A DNA stretch of 64,000 bases, taken from NCBI RefSeq assembly GCF_041296385.1, contig NC_091015.1:53448345-53512344 (forward strand), read 5' to 3'. The notes under the pieces are model-generated. The model did not search any database, had not been told where the DNA came from, and saw only the letters and a program-made list of their open reading frames with translations. The DNA is from Aphelocoma coerulescens. Its lineage: Eukaryota > Chordata > Aves > Passeriformes > Corvidae. Positions 48,063 through 61,000 of this stretch are shown in pieces. Made by a program: the position numbers and the translations under genes. Each line of letters begins with the position of its first letter. The first letter of the stretch is position 1.

Positions 48063-51000
48063 ACAGATAATAAAAGAACAGCCCTGCTACTGGGTGAAGC
48101 TTTCATATTTTTTCATTGCTGCACATACAGGTTCTCTTCTGTACAAAACACCAGGTCTCCACAGAGAGATACGTGAGGTTTCTGAGTTCATTGCATTTAA
48201 TTTCTTATTCAGCATTGATATAATTTGTCTTCACTCATGGTGCATTACATATATTGCATTTATTGTTTCTTGAACCCTTATGAAGAGTAGTTAAGGTTTT
48301 TAATCAAGTACACTGGTTGTTTTCCTTTTCTTCTTTTAAAGATTGTAAAAAGTGTTTTTCTCCTCATGGGAAGGGCATTCCTTGAAAGTCTCTTGAAACT
48401 GTACTTGAAGGTCAACTGAAGGAACTGACCCCATTTTGGAAAGGAGCTCCTTTTCCTTCACTGACAGAGGGTCCCTCCCCTTGAAATAATAAAAGTTATT
48501 ATTAACCTCACCAATTTTGTGGATTTTCCCAAGGCAGATGGGATAATCCCTCATGTATTTACTCACAGTTTAGCCTAATACAAGAGTAGCTAGGCAGCAG
48601 GTTTGTCTGCTCATAGTACGTGTCAGGCATGGCAGCCTGGGTAGCGGAGTCCCGAGGGAGGCACCGCTCTTTCCTGTCAGCAGTGATGCTTCCCTATGTC
48701 CTGGTAGGTGTCAGCTGTAGCACAGAGGAGCTGACACCAGAACCTGCTGGTACCTGTTGTTGAACTGGGATGCTGGATGTACTCTGCTCATTCTCTGTGG
48801 CGTGGGGTGGCAGCTCTCCAGTGGCTGGGTCCCTGCAGACATGCCTGTTCACATGGTGGGACATCTTTCCTTTACCTTCATGGTCTTCATATGTCTGCCA
48901 GAACTGTCCCAAGCCAAGGTGAGGCTCAGAGGATAGATTTTTAAAAATTTATGTTATTATTTAAATAACAGACTAAGACTTATTTAGTGTGGCATTTTAG
49001 ACTATTTAAATATCCCACTGTCTTGATCTAGTCAGTATTAATGACTAGAATTTATTAATGATTACACAACACATGGCAAGAAAACATGCTTCAGTGGCAT
49101 ATTTTCTTTTCCACATGACAGAATAACAAGTCCCTTCAGGACCATATCAATGGCTTTATCTTGGTTAATCAGTGCAAGTCTTCCATCTGTCCTGTTACAA
49201 CTGCATAAAGGAAATAAGCCAATGGTTTATATACACTGATTATTCTTTCATGCCTCAAGCCTGAAAAGACTACATATTATTTCACTAAAATAATGGTTTT
49301 GGCAATATCCAGAATTGAAATAGCTGATTTCATTGCTTGCTTGAAAGCGCACCCAACAAACTCCAAGTTCTTCACCACTTAGTTCCATAAACATAACACA
49401 TATGCTCCAGACCTTCAGTAACAATCATGTTTATTGCAAAGAAGTCAAATGTTCACCAAAAACATGTAAATGGGAGCAGTAGCAGATGTCCAAACAAAAC
49501 TGGTACTGTGCTAGCCAAGTTTCAGCTTGGTGCCCATCTTAGACAAGCTCTTCACAGGGAAAGGTTATTCTATCTACAAAAACTATGTTAAAACAGTGAA
49601 ATAAATCTGTCCAGCTGAGCTTTTGCCATCTTGGAAGCTACTGCTCTAACTTTATACTAGTTCTTCTAAAATTTGTCATCCTTAAATGTAGGTTTGGGTA
49701 TGTTAGCTCATCTTGCATAGTTTTTTACATGTTATTTCTCATATTCTAATTCCTTTTTTTGCTCAGCTGTTTCCACATGATCCTATCAGTTACAGAGTCC
49801 CACAGCATGTGCTGCTGAAGTTGACTCTAGCTGGAGGCTTTCCATTCAGGTTTCCAAAGAACAGCGAACAAAGAGAATTTAGGAAAAGCTTCAAGATAAG
49901 AGACATAGTGAAAAATAGACAACCTCCTTGGATAAAGTCTTTAGCATGCAAGTAAAATATATGTCTGGACTGTCTTGTCAGAATCAGATTTGGGCACCTG
50001 TCTTTGCACTAGATATGTTTTAGTGACAGCACAGGGCAAGTATTCACTCAGCTCTTCTGGTCTTCAAATCTCTGTGTGATGTAGTCATAGGATATGATTT
50101 ATTATCATCTCTTCTAGGCAACTGGGGTGACTCAAGACACTCTTCACTAAAACAGGTTTCAAGCAAGGAGTCAGGAAGGCTTGCCAGGAGAAAGTACAGA
50201 GGGATTCAGGAAAGAGAAAATCCTTGAGGCGAATGTTTGAGAGCCAAGTTGAATCTTCAACTGAAATTTTACTAGTGTTTTAGATTGAGTTATTAAGAAA
50301 ATCAAGGTTGACACTCAGCTGTTCTTAAAGTAGCACAAACAAGCTTGGCTGCAAGGCTTTTACTACTGTTAGACTGATTTAACTGGAGAATAAGAATTTA
50401 TTTCAACATCTCTGTACTGTATTGAGGGCTGTATAGTAATTATTTATTTGCAGTGTATTTCTTGGTGTAGTGCATGTAAGGGGGAGTTTTTCAGATGGCT
50501 CACTGGTTTTCTTTCCCAGATATTTCACCAAATATTGTTCACCGCTCCTCTTAAAGACACAAGCGGATCTTGATATCCCTTTGCTAGTGGTACTCTCATG
50601 ATATTCCTCTGAAACCCTTGGCAAAGCTTTCCATTCACAGTAGGATTTTTATGTTTGTGTTTAAATAGGAGTGTACTGAATGTGCGAGACATCAAGACAC
50701 TGAGCCTGATTCCAGCTGTATTTTTATACCATGGGTTTAACTCTCCTGGCAGTAGCTCTGTTCTTGATTTTGACACGTCATTGGAGCAAAGTAAAAAGAT
50801 TACATAAGTTTAAAATCAGATCCAAAATCTGTTCTCCTGTTGTATACCCTTATAGACTTTTCCGTAATCACGTTCTGATACACACTCATGAAGACTGATC
50901 ATCTACTTGGTTGATTTTAATTCAGCTTTAAAATTTTCCTTAGAAAAAATAGAGTGAAATGTAATTTTACCTTTTCCGACACCACTAAATGTCTACTCCA

Positions 51001-54000
51001 GGCAATAACTATTTGACAAGAGACACTCTGGGTGAGGGTTGGTGAAAACAGTCAAATTGTTGCTTTAGCTCACTGTCAGAGAAGGTGTCTAGAAAAAGGA
51101 GCAGAGAAAGAACATAATCTGTCTGTGACTTTAGTATGACCATAATTTGCACCTGTTCGATGTATTTATTATTCTTGCTTCCAGAAACATCACTGCGTCT
51201 CGGTGCTGCATTGCTGGCAAAGGCATGCCTTGTGGTAAATGCAGACCCTGAAGTTAGCAGGAAATAAACCTTAGGTCCAACTCAGAGCTGTCTGCAGCCC
51301 AGAGAGAAAAGTGTTGTCTTCCCCACTGCATTTAACCTAATTATTTCTCCAATATCAGAGGAAGGCCTGTCTGTAAATCTCTGTTTGCTGTGAAGAAATC
51401 GACACTGATGGGAATTCACTGTTGCAGGGTAGAGTTCTATTTCCTTCTCTCCCCCACTGTTTTGCTTCTAAAACATAAGAAAAAATATGATAGATACATG
51501 CTGTGCAGAATTCAGAAGGTAGCAGTAAGCTCTCTCTTGCAGAGTACCTTGAGAAAGCTTCCCGTGCAATCATTTTCTACGCATGTACCTCGTGTATTCA
51601 CCCACCTCCTTCCTCTGCCTCTGGCTGGTTTATTTTTTTTAATGATTGCAGCTTCTGGTTCCGTTGTCTCAGATTTTATTGTTTAAAGCTAGAACAGATG
51701 GTGTTATGTCTATTAAATACTAAACTGTGTCATGCAGGAATCATTATCTCAGCTGAATTGGCTCCTTGTAAGAGTGGTTTTATCCTTTAGAATAGATTAA
51801 AGGCCTCAGAAGAAATTCACTGTGCTGCTGGATGCCAGTGATGGGCTGAATGGATGACACTCCACTCTTGGCCAAAAATACGGTGTGGGTGGACAATCAG
51901 TATTCTTTGCTACAGGATCAGATTTACCTCAAGTTTCTGCATTCTCAGGTGCAATGCAGAGCTGTAGCACTGAGAGGGGAGTTGAGCTGGAGAACTTCCC
52001 CCGGGGCATGGGGTAAAAGCCCTGCCAGATACTGAGCGCCTTCCTTGCTTGCTTTACGTGGACAAAGTGAACTGGATTGCATGACAATTCTGCCACAGGA
52101 ACCATATTTTCTTCTATTTAATACAATTTCCCAGGAGTCCTTCTGCATAGATTTGCAGAGCTTTGAGGTATTTGGGGCAAGAATTATCTCCTCTTTTAAA
52201 TTTGAAATGTACAGTGGCTGGGTCAGTGTGCCCCAGTTTATCCTCTCTTTATCTCTCATTGCTGCAATGCAAATAATTAATGAAAGGATTGGTTGTAAAA
52301 AGCCACAGGAACAGCAGTCCTCTGAGTGATATATTACAAAACAGGATTCATTGAGTCTGGGTTTGACTCCCTGAAGTATAATAGTCTTGCAGTTCACCAT
52401 CTCTGATGCAATGGATCAAAATATTCCTTACAACAAAATGAAGACATTTCCAAAGTACAGAACTGTACTTTAATAAATGTTGCCAGAAGGAATCTCATTT
52501 AAACAGCAAGAATCTACATCCTCTATTTCTTTCCTTTCCTCAATAAAACCCAGTTTGCTCTTGAGATATTTAAAATATCCTTTCCATGCTTATCAAGTGA
52601 CACCATACAGTGCAATGAATAAAGCTGGAGAGCTTCACATCAACGACATGCTGTGTGGAAACGTGTTTTGCTGGAGTTTCTGTCCCTGAAGGGGTCAAAA
52701 TGATATGTCAGACAAGGGCTCTTCTTTTATCACAATCCAGTAGCTCCCAATTCAAATAGCTCCAAAATACTTTTTCAAACATGGACTTCACTGAGGCCTC
52801 ATTTCTGTTCTCTTATTCTTGTGATCATCTGTGCTGAAGCACCAGCCAAGTTGTGCTACATGCCTTGTGTATACTTGGAAGCATTTCTATTTGGCCTGAA
52901 GCAGAATTATTTTGCTGCATGGCTGTTTCAGGAGCTCTCCAGTACAATGGGGCAGTGGTTGCTCCATCTTCTTTCACTCCACTGCCGACCAGTTTTCAAA
53001 AATGCTTTTTGAAAGCTCTGCTGATTTTTTCTATGCTTGAAAATCCTTATACTGGGCCAAGACTGCATGTTTTGTAGCCACCACAAATTAAATTACATTT
53101 CATTAGATTGCTGACTTGGCTGTCTCCCAAAACAATCCTGCACTCTATCAAACTCTTCTGTTAGCCATGTTCTTGTAGAACAATGGGAAGGGAATGAAAA
53201 AGCTCTTAAGGCCCAACCTTACAAATCATGTGTGTGTGTATTTTATAGAAATTTGTTTCACAGGAAAGAAAGTGGCACTAGTTAGCCTACAAAGCTATCA
53301 TAGCAATATGAGTTTTTCCTCTGCTCATTATTTTAATGTCCCTAGTACTTTGCACATCAAAGGGACCAGATCAATTTCCAGTTGTGGACTTGAGTAACAG
53401 AGTAGACCTCAGCATGTCATGCCAGATCCAAGCACTTGGAAATCTAAGTATACCCAGGGTGATGTAGCTCTGGCAAGCACTTTGGGATTTTTATTTCTCC
53501 ACTTCATGCGTGGCATCACCAGCTCAGCATCCCTATTCTAATTTCTGTCTGAGTCAAAAAAATGCTGTTCTTAGTCTGAAAAATCTGTGATTTGTGGTGT
53601 TTTGGATTGACCCTTTATAAAACTCATTTGTGCTGTTTCAATCTTTGATTTTGATGCTGAGATGTAAATGCAGAATTCTTGACTGTTGGCTTCACTTTCT
53701 TGTGGATTTGATGAAATCTAACAAGCAATATCAAACCCTTGTCTTTCTCACTCCTTTATTGCACAGTAAATTATATTTTCCTCCAAAATGAAAGCTCTCA
53801 TTTTATTTTCTCCTTTGTATTTCTCTTCGCTGTTCCTCATATGGATGGGCAGACTGGCTCCCACATGGTCACTTGTGTTGGTTGCTCTAGAGAGTACAAG
53901 TAAAAAGCTAGAAAGTTTTTTTTCCAGGGTGCATACAGAAGATAAAATCCTCATAGAAATTTATTGATACAACTCTTCGGGGATAGAAAAATGTAAGAAG

Positions 54001-54978
54001 TGAGAAGCAAATTCTCTTTGTGACCATTCTACCCTTGTAGGTCTATCATTACCAATTTCACTCTTTTATTGGTAGTGTTTAACAAAGGTTTCTCAAATCA
54101 GAAATATGAGCCAAACTCTTCTTGTTCTAAAGATTTCTACTAAGCAGGCAAAGTTTAAACTCATTAGATCCTGGCAGTACAGATGGTTATCAATGCTTTT
54201 GAAACACTGGCAAATGTCTGAGAAATAGATTGCATTAACTATTGATGAATGACATCTCTGCAGATAGTTCAAAGTACACAGACCATTACATTCATTTTCT
54301 TTGCAACCAGAAGTCCTTCTCTGCAGTGAAATGAACTTTTTTCCCACTTTGAGCTTTCCTTATTAGATTCCAGTTCGTTATTGAGGGCTAAAAACTCAGT
54401 GAGTCATCTGCTCAGCAGAGAAATTCCTGAGATAATCACCATTCTTTGAGGTATCTGTGCTCCTTGCCTTGCTGAAGAAATGAGATGATAGTGAAGGCTT
54501 CCAAAAATAAGTACCTGCAGCTGCAGCAGGACACAGTGGCTGTGTTCAAGCAAGATGCTCACAGAGAACCAGTACTGGGGTGTCTGGAGGCTGCCCCCCC
54601 AGTTTATAAGCTAACAATCACTCTTTATCCCTTTTGTTCCCTCTGGTAATGGGCAGGCTGCCTGACCCCTGCTCAAATGCAAGTGTTTAAATTGGCTTTG
54701 TTTTGGTCATCCTTAAACTCTCTCTGTAAGGGGCAAGGGGAGTGGCCCTATCAGTGCATGTAATCACATCACTCTCCACATTTTGACAGTACCCCCTCAC
54801 CGTGCAGTCTCCTCACTTGCTGCTTAAAATGGAAGAATGATTAGCTGAGGGCACTGGTTCTCAAAGTCATGTTTAAAGCGTCTCATTGGAATAAGATGCT
54901 ATAAAATATACCCTGAGTATAAAAGTGACAGAATCCTGGATCATCAGAGGGAGACAGAACACAAGAAAATCCTGTGTT
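48063..54978. other. Intergenic DNA, no gene seen
   Basis: About 6.9 kb. Open frames up to 151 codons on both strands overlap and show no known domain. Confidence 0.6.
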
Positions 54979-55023
54979 TTACCTACATCCTGTCAGGATG
55001 TAGGTAAGATGCAATCCTGACAG
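54979..55023. repeat. Two overlapping inverted repeats (mutually exclusive hairpins)
   Basis: Hairpin 1: 54979-54991 pairs with 54995-55007 (13-bp perfect arms, 3-nt loop GTC). Hairpin 2: 54990-54999 (CTGTCAGGAT) pairs with 55014-55023 (ATCCTGACAG; 10-bp perfect arms, 14-nt loop). They share 54990-54999, so only one can form on one strand at a time. Confidence 0.92.
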
Positions 55024-58000
55024 ACTTCTTTGCTCCCGACGTGGTCTGTAGCTTCCAAAGATGCTTTTGTTGTTTACATTTAAAGAGTTTAAATAGAGCA
55101 TTAATCTAAAGGCTTTCCTTTGGTCTGCAGCAAGCATCTGTTTCCCAGATCTCTTGGCCCAAATAACCAATTCACTTGCTCATGTTTGAATGGGAGAGAG
55201 GCCACAAGATTGAAGGAATATGGATTTGGTTTGGTTTATTTTAGTTTTTCTCACAGAATGCAGCATGTAGCACATCATGGAAATCTAGGGCTTTTTCCTA
55301 AACAGAGAAGAGAGTGCAGCTATTCATACTTCTGAATGACTTTGTCACCAGGAGCTGTGTGTCCTTGCTGGCAGAGAGCACACACCTCGGCCAGTAAGTG
55401 CCATTTCTGCAGAGTTAACTCAGATGGGAGTAGTTGCTTCTGTGCTTGGCAATTAAGTAAGTACCACTTCATTATTTCTGTCAGCATTTGGAAGTTAAAT
55501 TTTTTTAATGGAAAATCTAGGGGTTTGAAAAGCCTAAACAGATCAACAATCTTGTAAATGGGACCCAGGAAACATTAATTAAAACACATTGGTTCTCACA
55601 TCCTTATCTGTCCTCTGACAAGTAAAGATAGGAAATGCCTCCAGAAATTATACTCTAGTTAATTTATCTATTTGCAAAGGTTTTTTAAATTATTTTTTTC
55701 TTTTCTATTACAGCAAATTACTCTCTAGAACAATTTTATTTCCTGGCAAAGCTTTGCAAGGGAAATTTTTAAGCTAGCAGCTGCTACTTTTGAGCACTTC
55801 AGCGTCCGTGTTTCTGGATGAAAATGGGTTCACAAACATGGTGGTGTAACCTACACCAATATAGACAATTGTATACATGGACCACACATGAAAACTTGCT
55901 TGTATCATCATCCATGAGGACTCAGTCAAAAAATGTATGAAGCCGGGACTTGAGCCTGGGGTTTATGGGTTTTACTCTTTAAGAGTCTTGGATCTGGAAA
56001 TCTCTTTCACTGCATGCAGCTGATGAAAATATATGTGAAACTCCCAGACTGATAGAAAGTTTCTGTGGAGGTTCCTGGTTGATAAAGTGAGCAAATTACC
56101 TGTTGTAATAATGCCTATTGCACAGACTGGTTGACACAAGAGAGACTTTAAAAGTCAGCTGATGGTGCTTGATCTAAAGGGCCTGAATTTGGCCATTAAA
56201 ATCTGGTCAAAACAGTCATTAACCTCTGGAAAGATACAGTGATATATGAGAGATTTCAGATTATGTCTTTGACAAACATTGTTGTGCCTAGGGAGTGTCT
56301 GAGGAAACCTTGTGGAGTTGTAGGCTTCATCGGGGACACACCCTCATTTCCAGACAGCAGTGATCAACCTCTGCATGGATGGTCACCAACAGCTCCTCTG
56401 GAAAGGAGATGACTTCCACAGGAAAAGGCACTTAAGATGCCTAAAAATGTTTGTATCTTTACTTTTATCTCCCTGAAATAAGAAGGAAAGGCCTCTCCTG
56501 CTGTAGCTACACAAATTCCAGCCTCTAACTTTAAAATAGTCCTTTATGCTAGCATCAGTATTGATTCTTTTCAGGATGGCACTGAGGTCTCCAGGTGGGA
56601 GGGAAACTGCTGACTCTTAAAAAAAAAAAAAAAAAAGAAAAAAACAAATGGCTGACATTTAATAGATACTAACAAAAATAAATAATAGCCTGGATAAAAA
56701 TAAGGTATTCTCTTAGTGAGCCAGGTTTCATACTCATGGCTTCTGCTGATTCCCTGATTACTCAAGGTCTCCAGGGAAGGCTGAACAATTTGCCTTCGGT
56801 TTCTAAGGCAAAGGCCCCTCTGTCCTCCCACAGCCTCCTCTTTGTCCTCCTTCCCAAAAAGCAAATGTAAAATATCTCACATTCACAGGCCAACGTAAAG
56901 CATAAGGAACCAAACCACTCACAAATACACATTTTCCCTTTTCAGTGACCTTTAATCTGTTTGCTTGTGTTGTGGGAAGCAATTCATAAAAATATGGAAA
57001 GAGTGTCAGATTTGTCACAATATTTTTTTGATGCCAGATGGCTTGCTCTTTAGGCCTATCTATCAAATGCATGGCATTTTAATGCATAAATTCACACATC
57101 TTCATGCAAAGGGAGGAGATGGTTATTTTAACAATTAAAACCACAGATGAGGTGTTTATTTTCACTCTGCACACATCTCGCCTTGCATTGCTGGTATTTA
57201 AGACTTTTGAAGGGAGGAAGAGAGGCATCTCCTAGGCAGCTGAGCATTTCTCTTATTTCTTATCTGAAAATGGCAAACCCTGGCCAGGTCAAAGGTCACT
57301 TGAATTGGTCTTTAAAGTCAAACATCTTTGCACACACACTCGGGGTCCCATTCCCATTTATGTGAGCGAGATGGAAAAGATTCACAACCTTCTGGCAGTA
57401 TCAAAGCAGAGAAGGGGAGCAGCAGATAGAGCAGTCATGGTATCTGGCTGCAGAATAGCCCATGCAATCCAAATTCAGAGAGATTTTACTTTTGATCATA
57501 TGGAAAAAGAAGCTTTATAAACCTGATCAAAAGTTTGCTGATACCAGCAGAAGTCTGCGAAATACTGATAACTATATAGTGACATGCAGTTGTAACATCA
57601 ATTTTTTCTCATTAGCATACTCAATCTCATTCCTCTGATCTCTGGGGGACAGAGTTTTCCTTCCCCTAACCCTCCACAGCCCCGTTTGACTTGGCAGCTT
57701 CCACAGCAGCCCTGCTGAGACTGACAGGGCACAGGATTATTTCCCAAGCTTTGCCTCTGAAAAATGCCACACAAGCACCAAACATTGCTGATGAGGATTC
57801 CCAAAAGCACAAACAGCCCAGCAAGGAGAGCTGGGAAGTGGTTTGTAAGAAGAGGAATACAGAGGTGGCAGAAACCCAGGGAGCCTGTAGTGCAGGGGAG
57901 AATGAGCTGAATGTAACCCCAAGGCTGCGTGCGGGAAGTTGTCCCCACCACAACTGGTTTCCTCTGCCTCTCTCCCTCTCCCATTGGGGGAGATTCTGGG

Positions 58001-61000
58001 CATCCCACAGCAACATCTCTGAACACATACTTATGCTGGAGTTACATACTTGCCCTCAGTGATATTTGGGAGAAGCCAGTCTGAGTTATTTGAGTTTTGG
58101 ATTAGGGATCTTTCTCCTCCTACACCTTACATGCTTTTCCTTCAGGTTCTCCTCTTTCCCAGGCACTGTGAATGCCCCCATTTGCTTTAGCTGCTTTCTC
58201 TACTTGTCTTTTCCACTTTCCTTCACAATGCTGTCAGATGAAAAATAATTCTGGGCAAGAAGTACACCTGTCTGATATGTTGGAAGAGCAGTCTTAATTG
58301 CATGTGGCATTGCAGCACAGTGTAAGATAATTGCTAGAGGCAGATCTTCTGTATTGTAGATACATTCATGATCCCAAATCTGCAAGTGTCTGTAATGATA
58401 AAGGAAGCAAACTTCAATGAGAACTGATATTTTTCCTCTTTTGGTCAGGAAGGCAATTGACTGGCATGTCAATCATGTCTGAAACCTCTATTTCTTAGGA
58501 ATCTGTCCCCATATCTCAGAGATGTGGGATCTCTATGACTGCTATCTGTGCAGTTAGTTTAAAATATGCAATTACTTCCACAGCTCCTCAAGACAGACCA
58601 CGCTAACCTGCCAGTCAAAATCACACTCTAGATTCAAATAGTTTTACGAAGGTGTATGTACATACAGGATCAGATCATCAATTTAAAGTCATATCAATTT
58701 CCACTTGAATTAAATGAATTGTGTTTCACATAAACCAAGTCTCAGACACCAGACCTGCTGCGTGCCCCGTGTTGTTGGCTGAACTAAACCAATGAGACTT
58801 TTGATTCAACTGGACTCTGTCCGTACCCAGCTCACAGACATGTCCCAAAGGTCCCACATTGCCACACAGCCCTACATGAGGAGTTAGAACTGTGCTGCAG
58901 GCACCAGCCTCAGGGCTTATCTTACCCTCATGGAAAAGTGAAAGTCCATGTGTTATCATGTGTTACAATCCGGATAAAGGCTGGAAGCACTCACCGGTGC
59001 GTTACAGCAGCTTGGCTGGCAGGCAGTGATTTTGTAGGGTGAGCCAATGTGTATGAGCTTGGCAAAAGAACCAAAGGTAATTACTATGCTAGCACTTAGG
59101 CTAGTGAAGGAGAAGGGAAGACTGAAGAAACTGGGATGTAGGTAGTATCCACTTCTCTCAGGCCAGTTTCAGCTGGTGCAGAATTCATGATCACCGCCTG
59201 TCAGCTTACCCGTGGTCATGCTGTCGTTTACCATTGCTTAGCTCAAACTGGGTGCCAGAACCTGTGTCAGATTAGACCCAAGAGACATCCTGGGAGAAAG
59301 GAAAAATGATCTGTGCCTAAAAGCACAGTGAAAACAGTCTCAGATTGCATTTTTAGGTGTTGTCCCTCAAGCATGTCTTCTTCAATTAAAAGTGTGCTGG
59401 AGTTAAGACCAGGGTCGTCTCTTGTCAGCATTCAGGTAAGAAAAGTTTCCTGTAGGCGAAACATTACATGATTCCAGTGTGGGACTGGGACAGGTCTGCA
59501 TGTGTTTTTGTTACTGAGGGCATACAGGATATGTACATTCACACAGTTTAACCTGTGCTCAAAATGCCTTAAAATGCCTTTATGTTACATGGAAAAACAT
59601 TTCTCCAACTTGATTTGGAGAGGCTGAGGTTGAGATTAGCCAAACCCACAGCCTTTACACTCTATAAAATCTCACCTAGTTTGAAAAAGGCAGCTGAACT
59701 CAGCTTGCCAGGAGCAGCATCTCCTAATAAAGTTTAAGTGATGTGAAAGTTGATTTAGAAGCAATTTCATGTAAATAAGTTAAAGTGGATAGAAACCAGG
59801 ACCTCTACTACTTGCTGAAGGCTCAGATTGCACTCTGCCATGTGTACATCATTGGTCATCTCCAAGATTATGATATAAAAAGCAGCGTCATGCAGGTAAC
59901 AAGAGATCCAGAAGAAAAATGCTTTTATGTCCAGAAAATAAATTTAAAGCTGACTAGTTTTCATATTTCGCTTTTGTGGATCCTTGGTCCCACTTTTTCT
60001 GGAAAGCATGTGTTCAGCTCATACGACAGAAGTGTATTATGTGATAGCCCCTCAAACTCAATTTCCAAATGTTTCCAGCTTGGAAAACATTTGTTGCCTT
60101 CCTAAGCATTTTGGGAATAAACCTGCCCTCTTCTCATGTCGCCACACTTGGGTAGCATCCTCCATAAAGAGAATGGGAAGTGCTCAGAGGTTATTAGAAA
60201 CAAGCTCACCGCAGGCCCTTTAAGCATCGCAGATACAATGTGCTACAGCTCTCAGCATGATTCTACTTGATTTTTAAAAGTTTAAATTCTCAAGTTAAAA
60301 TTTTAATTGACCTCTTGACCACTTATGTCACTCTTTCTCTCGGTTGTTTATTTGCCTTTTGGGAACAGGAGAATATAGGAAAGCTTCCTTTTGGTGACAT
60401 TCTGCCTACCCAAATATCAGTAACAGGATTTAATAGCTTCTTGTCTTTAACTCTGATGCATTGTTGCAGTTAAACTACTATCATGTTTCATACCTGAACC
60501 AGTTCCTATCAGTGATGGATAGAGCATTGTGTTTTTATATACTATATCTCAGCCACAGATTGTAAATTCTGTGCAATCCTTTTGGGGCAAAAAGCACTAG
60601 GTAATGATAGGTATGAATCATTTTGTGTAATACCTAGCTGCATTTATTACTGTTTTAGATATTCATCTCACATCAGTGCACAGATGCTTAGAAGACAGGC
60701 CTAAATAAAGCAAAATTTAAAAGAACTCTGCCTGTTTCAGGAGTTTGCCTCACTTAGTGCTTTTTGCATTAAGTTGAGCTCGGCTTTTTTTATTTCTGTA
60801 TTAAATCGTATTTCCTACCATGGCTAATAAGTTTGGGTTTCATTCTGCTCGTTGTAATTCTATTTCTAAATGAAACTGAAAAATAATTAGGTCCCTTCTC
60901 CCTCCCAATGGATTGAAAAATGTATTTAGATTCTTATCCAGAAGCTATGTGAAGAGTGGTATTTAAAAGTTACCAAAAATAGGGTGTCCGAGGAGTATTG

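Noticed and set aside
56619..56644. Poly-A tract as the tail of a processed pseudogene
   Set aside because: No coding-like or gene-derived sequence was recognised directly before it, and processed pseudogenes are rare in birds.
57598..58062. Four overlapping frames of 88-142 codons on both strands
   Set aside because: Simultaneously open frames in different phases without any recognisable protein point to composition, not coding.
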